Source of the DNA: Marimicrobium sp913061115
GTDB lineage: Bacteria; Pseudomonadota; Gammaproteobacteria; Pseudomonadales; Halieaceae
Assembly (NCBI RefSeq): GCF_047729875.1
Contig: NZ_CP159826.1
Span: 3,410,001-3,474,000 of the forward strand
DNA: 64,000 bases
Reading direction: 5' to 3'
Shown one piece after another: positions 45,799 through 54,525 of the stretch. How positions within the stretch are numbered: position 1 is the stretch's first letter; the number at the start of each line of letters is the position of its first letter. The notes under the pieces are model-generated. The model ran no database searches. It was given only the letters and a program-made list of their open reading frames with translations, and was not told the DNA's origin. Made by a program: the position numbers and the translations under genes.

Positions 45799-46608
45799 AT
45801 GACAGATCTACCCGAAACCAAAGACCTTATTCTGGAACCCCAGGGTAGCGTACTGACCATCTGGTTCAATCGGCCTGAGGCTAAAAACTCCCTGTCCAGC
45901 GAAATGGTCAGCGAGCTACACGCCGTTCTGGATGTCGCGGCGCAAGACGCCTCGCTGCGCACGCTGATTATTCGCGGTAAAGACGGAATTTTCTGCGCCG
46001 GCGCAGATATCAAAGGGTTCAAATCTGGCCTGCAGGACGTCGAGCCCAACGCTGATGACGTGGCGCGCGGCAACCGTTTTTTCGGCGACCTAATGATAAA
46101 ACTCAACGAACAGCCACAGACAGTCATCATGCTGGTAGAAGGTGCTGCCATTGGCGGCGGATTGGGCCTGTGCTGTATCGGCGATGTCACTATCGTGACA
46201 CGGGATGCCAAATTCCGACTTTCGGAAACCAGTCTCGGTATTCCCCCGGCACAGATTGCACCGTTTGTGACAGAACGTGTCGGCCTCACCCAAGCCCGAC
46301 GTTTGATGTTAACCGGTGCGCGGTTCACAGGAGTGGAGGCGGTCCACTATGGTATTGGCCATATGTTGGCGGATGACTCAGCGGATATGGAAAAAAAATG
46401 CGCAGAGGTGCTGGAGCAGATAGCACTCTGTGCACCCAGAGCAAACGCGGTCACCAAGAGTATTATATTCGAGGCCACTCGACGTCCACGGGCGGAGGCG
46501 CTCGATTTTGCATCGCGCGGATTTGCATCCTGCATGCTCAGTGAAGAGGGCCGCGAGGGTGTCACAGCTTTTGTCGAGAAGCGCAAACCTAAATGGGCCA
46601 ACGAGTAA
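45799..46608 (+). CDS. atuE: AtuE-like enoyl-CoA hydratase (isohexenylglutaconyl/methylglutaconyl-CoA hydratase type)
   Basis: A 269-residue crotonase placed between the two carboxylase subunits, as in Atu and leucine/Liu clusters. VEGAAIGGGLGLCCIGDV (~113-130) forms the oxyanion hole, and the Glu in LSETSLG (~141-147) is the expected catalytic acid/base; the first hydratase Glu is Gly. This pattern suits 3-methylglutaconyl-type hydratases. It would hydrate the carboxylated product to a 3-hydroxy-3-branched glutaryl-CoA. A GGAGGT site at 45786 precedes the ATG. Confidence 0.9.
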   Translation: MTDLPETKDLILEPQGSVLTIWFNRPEAKNSLSSEMVSELHAVLDVAAQDASLRTLIIRGKDGIFCAGADIKGFKSGLQDVEPNADDVARGNRFFGDLMIKLNEQPQTVIMLVEGAAIGGGLGLCCIGDVTIVTRDAKFRLSETSLGIPPAQIAPFVTERVGLTQARRLMLTGARFTGVEAVHYGIGHMLADDSADMEKKCAEVLEQIALCAPRANAVTKSIIFEATRRPRAEALDFASRGFASCMLSEEGREGVTAFVEKRKPKWANE

Positions 46609-46623
46609 GCCACGGAGAACACG

Positions 46624-48621
46624 ATGACAAGATTTACCAGCATCCTGGTGGCCAATCGCGGGGAGATTGCCTGCCGTGTGATTCGTACCGCTAAGGCCCA
46701 GGGCTACCGCACGGTCGCCGTATACTCTGATGCTGACGCCAAGGCACCTCATGTACAAATGGCCGACACCGCCCTACACATCGGGCCTAGTCCGGTCAAC
46801 GAATCCTACCTAGTACAAGAGAAAATTTTAGCCGCCGCAAAAGCCAGCGGTGCTGAAGCGGTTCATCCAGGCTACGGTTTTCTCAGTGAGAACGCCGAGT
46901 TTGCCAAAGCCTGTGAGGATGCCGGCCTCGTCTTTATCGGCCCAACGCCCGATGCGATTCACCTTATGGGCAACAAGGCAGAGGCAAAACGCCGGATGAT
47001 TGCAGCCGGTGTACCCTGTGTGCCCGGCTATGAAGGAGAAGACCAGAGCGATACAACCTTGCTCAGCGAAGGTGCGAAAATTACGTTGCCCCTGATGGTA
47101 AAAGCCGCTGCCGGTGGCGGCGGCCGCGGCATGCGTATCGTGCACAAGAACAGTGAACTGTCCAACGCCATAAAGCTGGCGCGTGCAGAGGCGTCCTCTG
47201 CCTTTGGCAGTGGTGAGCTGATCCTCGAGAAAGCCATCATGCGTCCACGGCATGTGGAGATACAGGTATTTGGCGACAGCCACGGCACCATCGTACACCT
47301 CGGTGAACGCGATTGTTCGGTGCAGCGCCGACATCAAAAAGTCATCGAGGAGGCGCCTTGTCCTGTTATGACCGACGCATTGCGCAATGAAATGGGCGCC
47401 GCCGCCATAGCCGCCGCCCAGAGCATAGGCTATCGCAGCGCAGGCACAGTCGAATTTCTACTGGATGAATACGGCACGTTTTATTTTCTGGAAATGAATA
47501 CGCGCCTGCAGGTAGAGCACCCTGTCACCGAGCTGATTACAGGCCTGGATCTCGTCGCACTGCAGCTGCAAGTTGCTCAAGGTGAACCGCTTGGATTTAC
47601 CCAAGACGAGGTCACACTGAGCGGTCATGCTATCGAAGTCAGACTGTACACCGAAGATCCCGCACAAGATTTTCTGCCCACCTCCGGGCCTGTCGATCTC
47701 TGGTCACCGCCCTCCGGCGTGGGCGTGCGAGTGGACAGCGGCATTTGCAGCGGCGAGGAAGTTTCACCCTTCTACGACCCCATGGTTGCCAAGATTATCG
47801 CCAGCGGTCCAAACCGGGAGATCGCCCGCCTACGATTGATAGAGGCACTCCAGAACACCGTCTTATTTGGCACACGCCACAACCGTGACTTCTTGGTGGC
47901 CTGCTTAGAGAAAGACTGTTTTGCGGCGGGACGAGCAACCACTGCGTTTATCACTGAAGAATTTTCTGAAGGTGAAATCGCGGACCCACAACCCACTTTC
48001 ACCGACAGTGCGGTGGCCGCAGTTCTCGAGCTCACCCTGCAACACAAAACCCTGCATGGCAACAGCATTCTCGTCGCGCCCCAATTGCGCGACTGGGCCA
48101 GCGCCAGCCCACTGGTCTCGCGCAAACTGTACATTCACGGCGAGCAGGTTCACGATCTATCTGTAACACCGCTGGGGAATAGCCGCTATCGGGTGTTCGA
48201 TGCCGATAACGCAGCGGTGATCGAGCTCCTGACGGTGTTAGAGGACACGGCACAGGTCAGTATCGACGGCGAACAGCATCTTGTACGACACTTTTCGCCC
48301 GATGAAAGCAAACTGTATCTGTCTATCGATGGCCGCGCCGCCACATACTGTGACCAGATCCGTCTTGCTGGCGTACAGGATGACGCAGCCGGCAGCGGCA
48401 GAATTATCGCGCCCATGCACGGATTGTTACTGGAAGTGCGCGTCAAGGCGGGTGACCGCGTTGAGTCAGGCCAAACCTTGGCGATACTGGAAGCGATGAA
48501 AATGCATTATGAGATTGCTGCCGACGCAGCCGGCGAAGTCATCGAAGTCCTTGCCGTAGCAGGGCAGCAAGTGGCCGTTGATGACTTGTTAATTGACATC
48601 GACACCGCTGAGAATCACTGA
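46624..48621 (+). CDS. atuF: biotin carboxylase/BCCP (alpha) subunit of acyl-CoA carboxylase
   Basis: A 665-residue biotin-dependent carboxylase alpha chain. The biotin carboxylase domain (~1-450) opens with ILVANRGEIACRVIRTAK; the ATP-grasp glycine loop AAGGGGRGMRIV is near 160-171 and the EMNTRLQVEHPVTE block near 290. A middle linker leads to the biotinyl domain, with the biotinylated Lys at ~626 in EAMKMHYEI. It carboxylates biotin with ATP and bicarbonate for the beta chain at 44152. It starts 15 bases after atuE. The liu-type methylcrotonyl enzyme is the main alternative. Confidence 0.93.
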   Translation: MTRFTSILVANRGEIACRVIRTAKAQGYRTVAVYSDADAKAPHVQMADTALHIGPSPVNESYLVQEKILAAAKASGAEAVHPGYGFLSENAEFAKACEDAGLVFIGPTPDAIHLMGNKAEAKRRMIAAGVPCVPGYEGEDQSDTTLLSEGAKITLPLMVKAAAGGGGRGMRIVHKNSELSNAIKLARAEASSAFGSGELILEKAIMRPRHVEIQVFGDSHGTIVHLGERDCSVQRRHQKVIEEAPCPVMTDALRNEMGAAAIAAAQSIGYRSAGTVEFLLDEYGTFYFLEMNTRLQVEHPVTELITGLDLVALQLQVAQGEPLGFTQDEVTLSGHAIEVRLYTEDPAQDFLPTSGPVDLWSPPSGVGVRVDSGICSGEEVSPFYDPMVAKIIASGPNREIARLRLIEALQNTVLFGTRHNRDFLVACLEKDCFAAGRATTAFITEEFSEGEIADPQPTFTDSAVAAVLELTLQHKTLHGNSILVAPQLRDWASASPLVSRKLYIHGEQVHDLSVTPLGNSRYRVFDADNAAVIELLTVLEDTAQVSIDGEQHLVRHFSPDESKLYLSIDGRAATYCDQIRLAGVQDDAAGSGRIIAPMHGLLLEVRVKAGDRVESGQTLAILEAMKMHYEIAADAAGEVIEVLAVAGQQVAVDDLLIDIDTAENH

Positions 48622-48696
48622 CTTGAAATCTTCCAAAACGAGGACAGGGTGCCAACACATGGCATCGTTCCCTCAAAACTATTTAAGGACTCTGCA

Positions 48697-50730
48697 ATGA
48701 TCGGCGAAGAACGCTACCCGCACCTGTTTTCACCCCTAGACCTCGGTTTCACCACAATCAAAAACCGCGCCATCATGGGCTCGATGCATACGGGTTTGGA
48801 AGAGGCTGAGAATGGCTTCGAGCGCATGGCGGAATACTTCGCCGAGCGCGCCCGCGGCGGTGTTGGCATGATTATCACCGGCGGTATCTCGCCCAATGAA
48901 GAAGGCGGTTTCGGTGCAAAGCTGGCTACAGCGGACGAAGCAAGGCAGCACCGCATCGTCACTGATGCCGTACGCGCAGCTGACCCAGAGGTCAAAATCT
49001 GCTTGCAAATTTTACACGGCGGGCCGTTGGCGTTTGCGGAGCATGCTGTCGCACCGTCAGCTGTCAAATCGCGTATATCCCCCACCATGCCGACCGCCCT
49101 GGACGAAGCCGGCATCGAAAAACAATTGTCGGACTTCGCAAACTGCGCCAGCCGCGCTAAGGAAGCGGGCTATAACGGCGTAGAAATTATCGGCTCTGCC
49201 GGTTACCTACTCAGTACTTTTCTGGTCGAGAAAACCAACCAACGCACCGACCGTTGGGGCGGCTGCTATGAAAACCGCATGCGCTTTCCAGTAGAAGTGG
49301 TGCGCCGTGTTCGCGAGGCCGTGGGCGAAGAATTTATTGTGATCTTCCGTATCGCCGCCATGGATATGCTGCAAGGTGGCATGTCATGGGACGAAGTAGT
49401 GCAATTAGGCAAAGCGATTGAGGAAGTCGGTGCTAACATTATCAGCACGCACTTTACGTGGCATGAGTCAGCAGTGCCGACCATTTCTACTCGTGTTCCA
49501 CGGGCTGCATTTGCGCGGGTGACCGGACGTTTGTCAAAAGAATTGGGCATTCCCACCATTACCAGCAACCGTATTAATATGCCCGATGTTGCCGAAAATG
49601 TGTTGGCAGAGGGCCACGCTGACCTCGTCTCCATGGCTCGCCCCATGCTGGCTGATTCAGAGTTCGTCAAAAAAGCGCGCGAAGGCCGCGAAGACGAGAT
49701 CAATACTTGTATCGCCTGCAACCAAGCCTGTCTTGATCACACTTTTACCGGGCGGGAGGTCAGTTGCCTAGTGAATCCACGGGCCTGCCACGAGACACTA
49801 CTAAAATACGAACCCACTACCGCACCGAAGCGTATCGCAGTAGTTGGAGCCGGCCCGGCTGGACTCGGGTTTGCGACTGTCGCCGCACAGCGCGGCCATA
49901 CGGTAACGCTTTTTGACAGCGCATCTGAAATAGGCGGACAATTTAATCTGGCGAAGCGGGTCCCAGGAAAAGAGGAATTTTATGAAACGCTACGCTATTA
50001 CGCTCGTATGATCGAGGTACTGAATATCGACCTGCAGCTGAATACCCGCGCAACATCAATACAGCTGCACGATGGCAACTTTGACCAAATCGTCATCGCC
50101 ACCGGCATCGAACCGCGCATACCAGAATTGGAAGGCATCAATCATCCCATGGTCATTAACTATATCGATGCGATTATGGGACATAAACCCGTGGGCAAGA
50201 AAGTCGCCATCATGGGGGCCGGCGGTATTGGCTTTGATGTGGCTGAAGTGATCCTACACAAAGGCACCTCGGCGGCGCTGGATATCAACGTCTTCGCCCG
50301 CGAGTGGGGTATCGACTTCGAACGTCATCCTCGTGGCGGCGTCACCGGCGTAGAGCCGGTAGTAGAGAAAGCAGATCGTGAAGTCTTCCTACTGCAACGA
50401 AGGTCCACACGCATAGGTCGTGAACTTGGAAAAACCACCGGCTGGACGCATCGCATGGCTTTAGCCCGGCGCGATGTCAAAATGATTAACGGCATTGACT
50501 ATCAAAAGATTGATGACGATGGGCTGCATATCACTATTGATGGGAAATCCCAGTTGCTGGAAGTCGACACCGTCATTGTATGCGCCGGACAACTCCCTCT
50601 GCGCGCGCTGTACGACGAATTACAGGGGAGGCATCCTAATGTCAGCCTTGTCGGCGGCGCCTATGAGGCAGTAGAGCTCGACGCTAAACAAGCAATCAAT
50701 CAGTCAAGTTACCTAGCGGCGACGGTCTAG
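48697..50730 (+). CDS. fadH: FadH-like 2,4-dienoyl-CoA reductase / old yellow enzyme
   Basis: A 677-residue flavo-iron-sulfur enzyme, the usual length of FadH (NADPH 2,4-dienoyl-CoA reductase). An N-terminal old-yellow-enzyme barrel (~1-330) is followed by a 4Fe-4S cysteine set CIACNQACLDH... with a fourth Cys in SCLVNP (~338-360), then the FAD fold RIAVVGAGPAGLGFATVAA (~379-397) and the NADPH-binding KVAIMGAGGIGFDVA (~505). It would reduce conjugated double bonds of unsaturated acyl-CoAs, fitting polyunsaturated isoprenoid chains. ATG 48697 follows AAGGAC; the upstream frame to 48649 is not needed. Last of the co-directional run. Confidence 0.9.
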   Translation: MIGEERYPHLFSPLDLGFTTIKNRAIMGSMHTGLEEAENGFERMAEYFAERARGGVGMIITGGISPNEEGGFGAKLATADEARQHRIVTDAVRAADPEVKICLQILHGGPLAFAEHAVAPSAVKSRISPTMPTALDEAGIEKQLSDFANCASRAKEAGYNGVEIIGSAGYLLSTFLVEKTNQRTDRWGGCYENRMRFPVEVVRRVREAVGEEFIVIFRIAAMDMLQGGMSWDEVVQLGKAIEEVGANIISTHFTWHESAVPTISTRVPRAAFARVTGRLSKELGIPTITSNRINMPDVAENVLAEGHADLVSMARPMLADSEFVKKAREGREDEINTCIACNQACLDHTFTGREVSCLVNPRACHETLLKYEPTTAPKRIAVVGAGPAGLGFATVAAQRGHTVTLFDSASEIGGQFNLAKRVPGKEEFYETLRYYARMIEVLNIDLQLNTRATSIQLHDGNFDQIVIATGIEPRIPELEGINHPMVINYIDAIMGHKPVGKKVAIMGAGGIGFDVAEVILHKGTSAALDINVFAREWGIDFERHPRGGVTGVEPVVEKADREVFLLQRRSTRIGRELGKTTGWTHRMALARRDVKMINGIDYQKIDDDGLHITIDGKSQLLEVDTVIVCAGQLPLRALYDELQGRHPNVSLVGGAYEAVELDAKQAINQSSYLAATV

Positions 50731-51125
50731 CGGAGCCACGACCAACCCAGAGATAGCTGACTCTGCGGGCCGAGGAAAATATCGCCTTTAGGTGATTTCC
50801 CGAAAATGGATTGTTCTGCGTATTTGTATTATTTCGCCTACGAGGACTTGCTCTACTGAATCCCTTAATTGACAACACAATCGAGAAAAACGCGATTATT
50901 TTTACGGCCTTGCTCTGGCACTATAACGTCTCCCCCCATTGGTATACGAGCTACCGGAAGGTGCTCTTTAATATCACCCTGAACCAGATCAATAATGGTG
51001 TTGGCGATGATCAGATGGATCCCGGGCTGCTTGACCACCTATTTCTCCTCTAGCAAAGCTAATTATATATCGGAGGTCGTTAACAGTCTGCCTGGGCCGC
51101 AGCGGTCGCGCCTACAATACGACGC
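50731..51125. other. 395-base region holding one small minus-strand gene
   Basis: This lies between the FadH-like gene and the convergent PepSY gene. Apart from the small gene at 50865-51038 (listed separately), I see no other gene, RNA or clear terminator. Confidence 0.45.
50865..51038 (-). CDS. small protein of 57 residues, unknown
   Basis: A GTG-to-TAA frame with a GAGGAG ribosome site seven bases upstream. The protein (starting VKQPGIHLIIANTI, with a GDIKEHLPVARIPMGG centre and RKNNRVFLD near the end) has a hydrophobic first third and a charged remainder and reads like a real coding sequence. I do not recognise a family. It lies 87 bases downstream of the PepSY gene on the same strand and may be part of that unit, or a broken remnant. 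Confidence 0.5.
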   Translation of the reverse strand: MVKQPGIHLIIANTIIDLVQGDIKEHLPVARIPMGGDVIVPEQGRKNNRVFLDCVVN

Positions 51126-51728
51126 TTACTTTCTTTTAGACCCTACGAAACCAGCAAGCCCAAGACCCGTTAGCGACAGTAAAAGAACGATGCCTATCAC
51201 GCCAAAAATAGTGTCGGGAAAAGGGCGACCTAGCCATTGCAAATAGTGAACCTTGTACAGATTGTTGATCAGCACAGTGTCGCGACCCGACTGAGCAAGA
51301 GACAGATTGCGCCAGTCCAGTGTGATTTCGACGCCTGTCGAGGTTTTCGCTTTGTTTCCTGAGATGTTTACCAGCTCGCCATAGCGTTCGGGATTTACGC
51401 CTATGGCATCTTCGACGAGTCGTTTCATATCAGCGGCTGATGGTGCCTCTTTCAGCTGCATATTGACCGGATCAAGATGTATCGAATGACCCTTGTCGCC
51501 CGCCAAAAGGTGATAACCAAGAACGGTTCTTAATAGCCGCGCCTCGTGCCAATCACTACTTGGGCCAATCTTGAATGCACGCTTCAACGGATACGTTTTC
51601 ACGCTCAATATCTGATAAGCACCGTCATATCCTGGTTTCACCAAAAACACGACGCCCGTCAAAGACCAGGCAAGTAAGGGTGCCGCCAGCAAAATTCCGA
51701 TCCATTTATGAACGATCTTTGTGCTCAT
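51126..51728 (-). CDS. PepSY-associated transmembrane protein
   Basis: A 200-residue membrane protein. It starts at MSTKIVHKWIGILLAAPLL (start placed at ATG 51728), with a first helix at ~8-30, a periplasmic stretch of ~130 residues and a second helix pair near the C-terminus (GVIGIVLLLSLTGLGLAG). The HKWIG and LTGV pattern is that of PepSY_TM proteins linked to iron reduction or metal acquisition in other bacteria. The reading frame stays open upstream to 52058, but that extension is rich in Arg and Cys and looks non-coding. It is the downstream partner of the 120-residue membrane protein gene. Confidence 0.75.
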   Translation of the reverse strand: MSTKIVHKWIGILLAAPLLAWSLTGVVFLVKPGYDGAYQILSVKTYPLKRAFKIGPSSDWHEARLLRTVLGYHLLAGDKGHSIHLDPVNMQLKEAPSAADMKRLVEDAIGVNPERYGELVNISGNKAKTSTGVEITLDWRNLSLAQSGRDTVLINNLYKVHYLQWLGRPFPDTIFGVIGIVLLLSLTGLGLAGFVGSKRK

Positions 51729-51769
51729 TGAAAAACGCCCATATCTTGCATCAACATCGTTACGCGTAT

Positions 51770-52132
51770 CTAAGGAAGCTGCGCCATTGACTCTAATTGC
51801 TCCAGAACACGACCCTGCCGATAGGCGCTCACCACCCCAATGACCCAGCACACGAGCAACACTGTCGTGGCCACGTTCGTCGTCTGTGCGCTGGCGCTTA
51901 ACTGCTGGGATACAAGATTGGCAATGACGCCGATATCGGCAGGAATTATACCGCTCTGTATCTTCGCACTCAACTCCAGAGCGATCGTCAAGGTGACGCT
52001 GATAATAAAGTAGGTCGCACTCGCTGCCACTCCCATCAACAGCAAACCGAGGCTCCATCGCTTCAGGTAGAGCTGACCTATACCTGGGAACACTAATGCT
52101 GAAAGCATAACAGCCGCCGTCGATTTCCGCAT
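51770..52132 (-). CDS. small membrane protein, unknown
   Basis: A 120-residue protein with three or so membrane helices: LSALVFPGIGQLYLKRWSLGLLL (~11-33) has a PGxGQLYLKR pattern seen in several short membrane families of unknown function, followed by helices near 38-55 and 87-103. A GGAGA site seven bases before ATG 52132 fits the start. It lies 41 bases upstream of the PepSY-type gene on the same strand, so the two are probably co-transcribed. Confidence 0.7.
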   Translation of the reverse strand: MRKSTAAVMLSALVFPGIGQLYLKRWSLGLLLMGVAASATYFIISVTLTIALELSAKIQSGIIPADIGVIANLVSQQLSASAQTTNVATTVLLVCWVIGVVSAYRQGRVLEQLESMAQLP

Positions 52133-52415
52133 GAATCGTCTCCGCTAAACCTCAGGTTAATCTAGAAAGGGGTTTTCGCTCGTTTTTGTAAGGTACTGTC
52201 TACGCACTGCGGTACAACTATAACAGTGCATTTGTCATCGGTGAAAGGTCCATCAATTGTAACGCCATATTGGCAGACATTTTGATAGGTCCCAATGTAC
52301 GAGTTGACGCCTATTATACAATGCTAAAGGTTTTAGAAGAGCGAAGGGAACGTGTCTGTGTCACCCACCACGCACAGGCCACCAGCGCAATAAAGTGCCT
52401 GCGGCGAAAAATCAC

Positions 52416-53618
52416 TTAGCGAGAAATTTCAGCTCGGCGGTCATGCTGCGTGTTCGCCTCATATTGATCGAGGTAGTCGAGGGCACTGCGCGCTCTTTCA
52501 GAATCGAACCGACTCGACTCGACATGCTCTGAGAATGCCTGCCGAAACTCAACGACACCCATTTTCTCCAGAATCTCAAATGGTCCTGCCTGCAGCGCCA
52601 TGCCCACACGCCAGGCTTGGTCGATCACTGCAGGTTCGGCGACCTCACTGGCCGCGACTACCAGAGCACTTCCCAGCAGTGCCAGTTGCAATGGCTTGTA
52701 AAGATCATCTCGCTCCCGCTCCGCCTCCAGGAAATTTGACTGCTGGTAGACCGGATCCGGATAGCGGTAAAAACCGCAGCCAGAGCGCATACCTAACTCA
52801 TCGCGCTCCACATAAGGCCACAACAGTTCCAACACCTGAGTTCGCAAGCCCGGTATGAGTTCCTCGTCTTCACGGTCCAGCCAGCTGTCGTATACCAGGC
52901 TTATTCCAATTAGATCGAGAATGCCCAGTGGCCCCATAGGCGCAGAGTGCGCGCGCATCCAAGCTCTGTCCACTTCCGTGCAGGTCGCATTCTCAGCGAC
53001 AAGGAGATACATCGACGTGGAAAGTACCGGCCCCAGCATCGCGTTTAGTATATAACCGGGATACTCTTTTTTTAGCACAAGCGGCACTGTATTCATACTC
53101 AGCGCGTAGCGCTTGAGAATCTCGAGTGTAGCCGCACTTGTCCGCACCCCGCCAACAATATCTATGAGTGGTGAAGCCATGTAGGAATGCAACGCAGCAA
53201 TACGATCACCTCGCTCTACAACATCTTCGAAGTCCGACAAGCAAAGGAACGAAGTATTGCTCGTCAATATCGTACTGGGGGGACAGACTTGATCAAGCGT
53301 CCTGTGGACCTCTCGCTTGACATCCAAGCGCTCGGACACCGACTCACTCACCAGATCCGCATTCAAGGTAGCCTCGGCGAGATCTGCTACCAGTGATACA
53401 CGCAACAGGGCCGAAGGAATATCCCCCGCAGCACAGTAACCACTGCTCACCAAGAACGCGGCGGATTCCTGGTGCCGGTGTGCGACTTGCGCCAGCATCA
53501 GTTCGTCAATATCGTAAAGCACCACATCGTAACCCGAAATTGCCGCCTTGAGGGAGTTGAAGCAACCCATGGCGCCGGCACCTACAAAGCAGACCTTCTG
53601 TATTTCTCTAATTGTCAC
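52416..53618 (-). CDS. 3-hydroxyacyl-CoA dehydrogenase
   Basis: A 400-residue NAD-dependent dehydrogenase. The Rossmann fold CFVGAGAMGCFNSLKAAISG (~8-27) and YDIDELM follow the usual N-terminus; the central SNTSFLCLSDF (~113-123) and the catalytic His in ALHSYMASPL (~134) are in place. Two C-terminal helical 3HCDH domains follow (~185-275 and ~305-385). It oxidises 3-hydroxyacyl-CoA to 3-ketoacyl-CoA. The best start is GTG 53618, which overlaps the end of the decarboxylase-like gene by 11 bases, so translation is coupled. Confidence 0.88.
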   Translation of the reverse strand: MTIREIQKVCFVGAGAMGCFNSLKAAISGYDVVLYDIDELMLAQVAHRHQESAAFLVSSGYCAAGDIPSALLRVSLVADLAEATLNADLVSESVSERLDVKREVHRTLDQVCPPSTILTSNTSFLCLSDFEDVVERGDRIAALHSYMASPLIDIVGGVRTSAATLEILKRYALSMNTVPLVLKKEYPGYILNAMLGPVLSTSMYLLVAENATCTEVDRAWMRAHSAPMGPLGILDLIGISLVYDSWLDREDEELIPGLRTQVLELLWPYVERDELGMRSGCGFYRYPDPVYQQSNFLEAERERDDLYKPLQLALLGSALVVAASEVAEPAVIDQAWRVGMALQAGPFEILEKMGVVEFRQAFSEHVESSRFDSERARSALDYLDQYEANTQHDRRAEISR

Positions 53619-54432
53619 GGTGCGGCGCGATCGCTCTAGAGGGTCTATGAGGCAACAAGAGATCAGCGCTTCCCTTGGCCACCATGGCGGGCAACTCAAC
53701 CAGAACCGGCAGCGCGGCTAGCGCATTGACGATATGGTGCTGCGTAGGATTCTGTTCCCAGGTCAGGTGCTGCCAGTCGACTTTGCCCTGCCCTATCCAG
53801 ATTTCAGAGAGTGTTGTCTTCGACGGAAACGTGGTGAGCTCATCAACGCCTTGACCGCAGCCGCCAATCGCCGGCAGGAAACGCCAGCCCATAGGATTAT
53901 CCTTCCCTTCGCCAGGCTTACCGTATACCTCAGCCTCGTCTGGCGTAGGGGCTCGCAAGTCTGAAATAGACATGTCCATTATCTTATGACCAAAGTGGCT
54001 GGCACTAGTGGACCAATCCCCAGCAATAACACTATGATCCTGAATGTCCGCATATATTTTGGGGATGCCCTGCGCTTCTCGACCTATGAGAATGGGATCG
54101 GCCAAATTTTCCCAGATAACCAGAGTATAATTGCCCTCCAGCCTTTCTTGCTCGCCATTAAAGACAACGGCCGCACTCACACCGATCATGTTGTAGCCAT
54201 GACCAGCAAGAAAATCGACATTCCTGTTGCACGCATACGTTACCGTTATAAGCGCATTATCAGCAACCTCCAACGGCTCCGGTAGATACTGTGCAAGGCT
54301 GTCCCGGTCTGTTAGGAACGGGACTGTCATCGACGTGATGTCGTTGTAACGGAAACTAGACTTCGGGGGAGACGGCCGTGGTCCAAAATGCGCAGGCATC
54401 ATATATCTCTTGCCGGGTTCGAGCTTAAACAT
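53608..54432 (-). CDS. acetoacetate decarboxylase-like protein
   Basis: A 274-residue protein of the acetoacetate decarboxylase fold. The Schiff-base Lys is in REAQGIPKIYADI (~125-137), matching the ExxGxPK motif; the N-terminal FRYNDITSMTVPFLTD and the FLPAIGGCGQGVDEL block (~190-204) also fit. In a beta-oxidation setting it could decarboxylate a beta-keto acid, or, as in several ADC-fold relatives, act on a different keto substrate. Order is acyl-CoA dehydrogenase, this gene, hydroxyacyl-CoA dehydrogenase on the same strand, an operon-like set. Confidence 0.85.
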   Translation of the reverse strand: MFKLEPGKRYMMPAHFGPRPSPPKSSFRYNDITSMTVPFLTDRDSLAQYLPEPLEVADNALITVTYACNRNVDFLAGHGYNMIGVSAAVVFNGEQERLEGNYTLVIWENLADPILIGREAQGIPKIYADIQDHSVIAGDWSTSASHFGHKIMDMSISDLRAPTPDEAEVYGKPGEGKDNPMGWRFLPAIGGCGQGVDELTTFPSKTTLSEIWIGQGKVDWQHLTWEQNPTQHHIVNALAALPVLVELPAMVAKGSADLLLPHRPSRAIAPHRDN

Positions 54433-54525
54433 GACTTACACCTTGTGATTATCGCGTTTCATCCACCCCCAACTAAGATCGGATGCCAATGCAGCGCGTT
54501 CTCGATCTTACGTTTCAGACTGCGG

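Noticed and set aside
51729..52058. Longer N-terminus for the PepSY gene
   Set aside because: The extension lies antisense-frame over the 120-residue membrane protein gene and has a composition rich in Arg and Cys typical of shadow frames.
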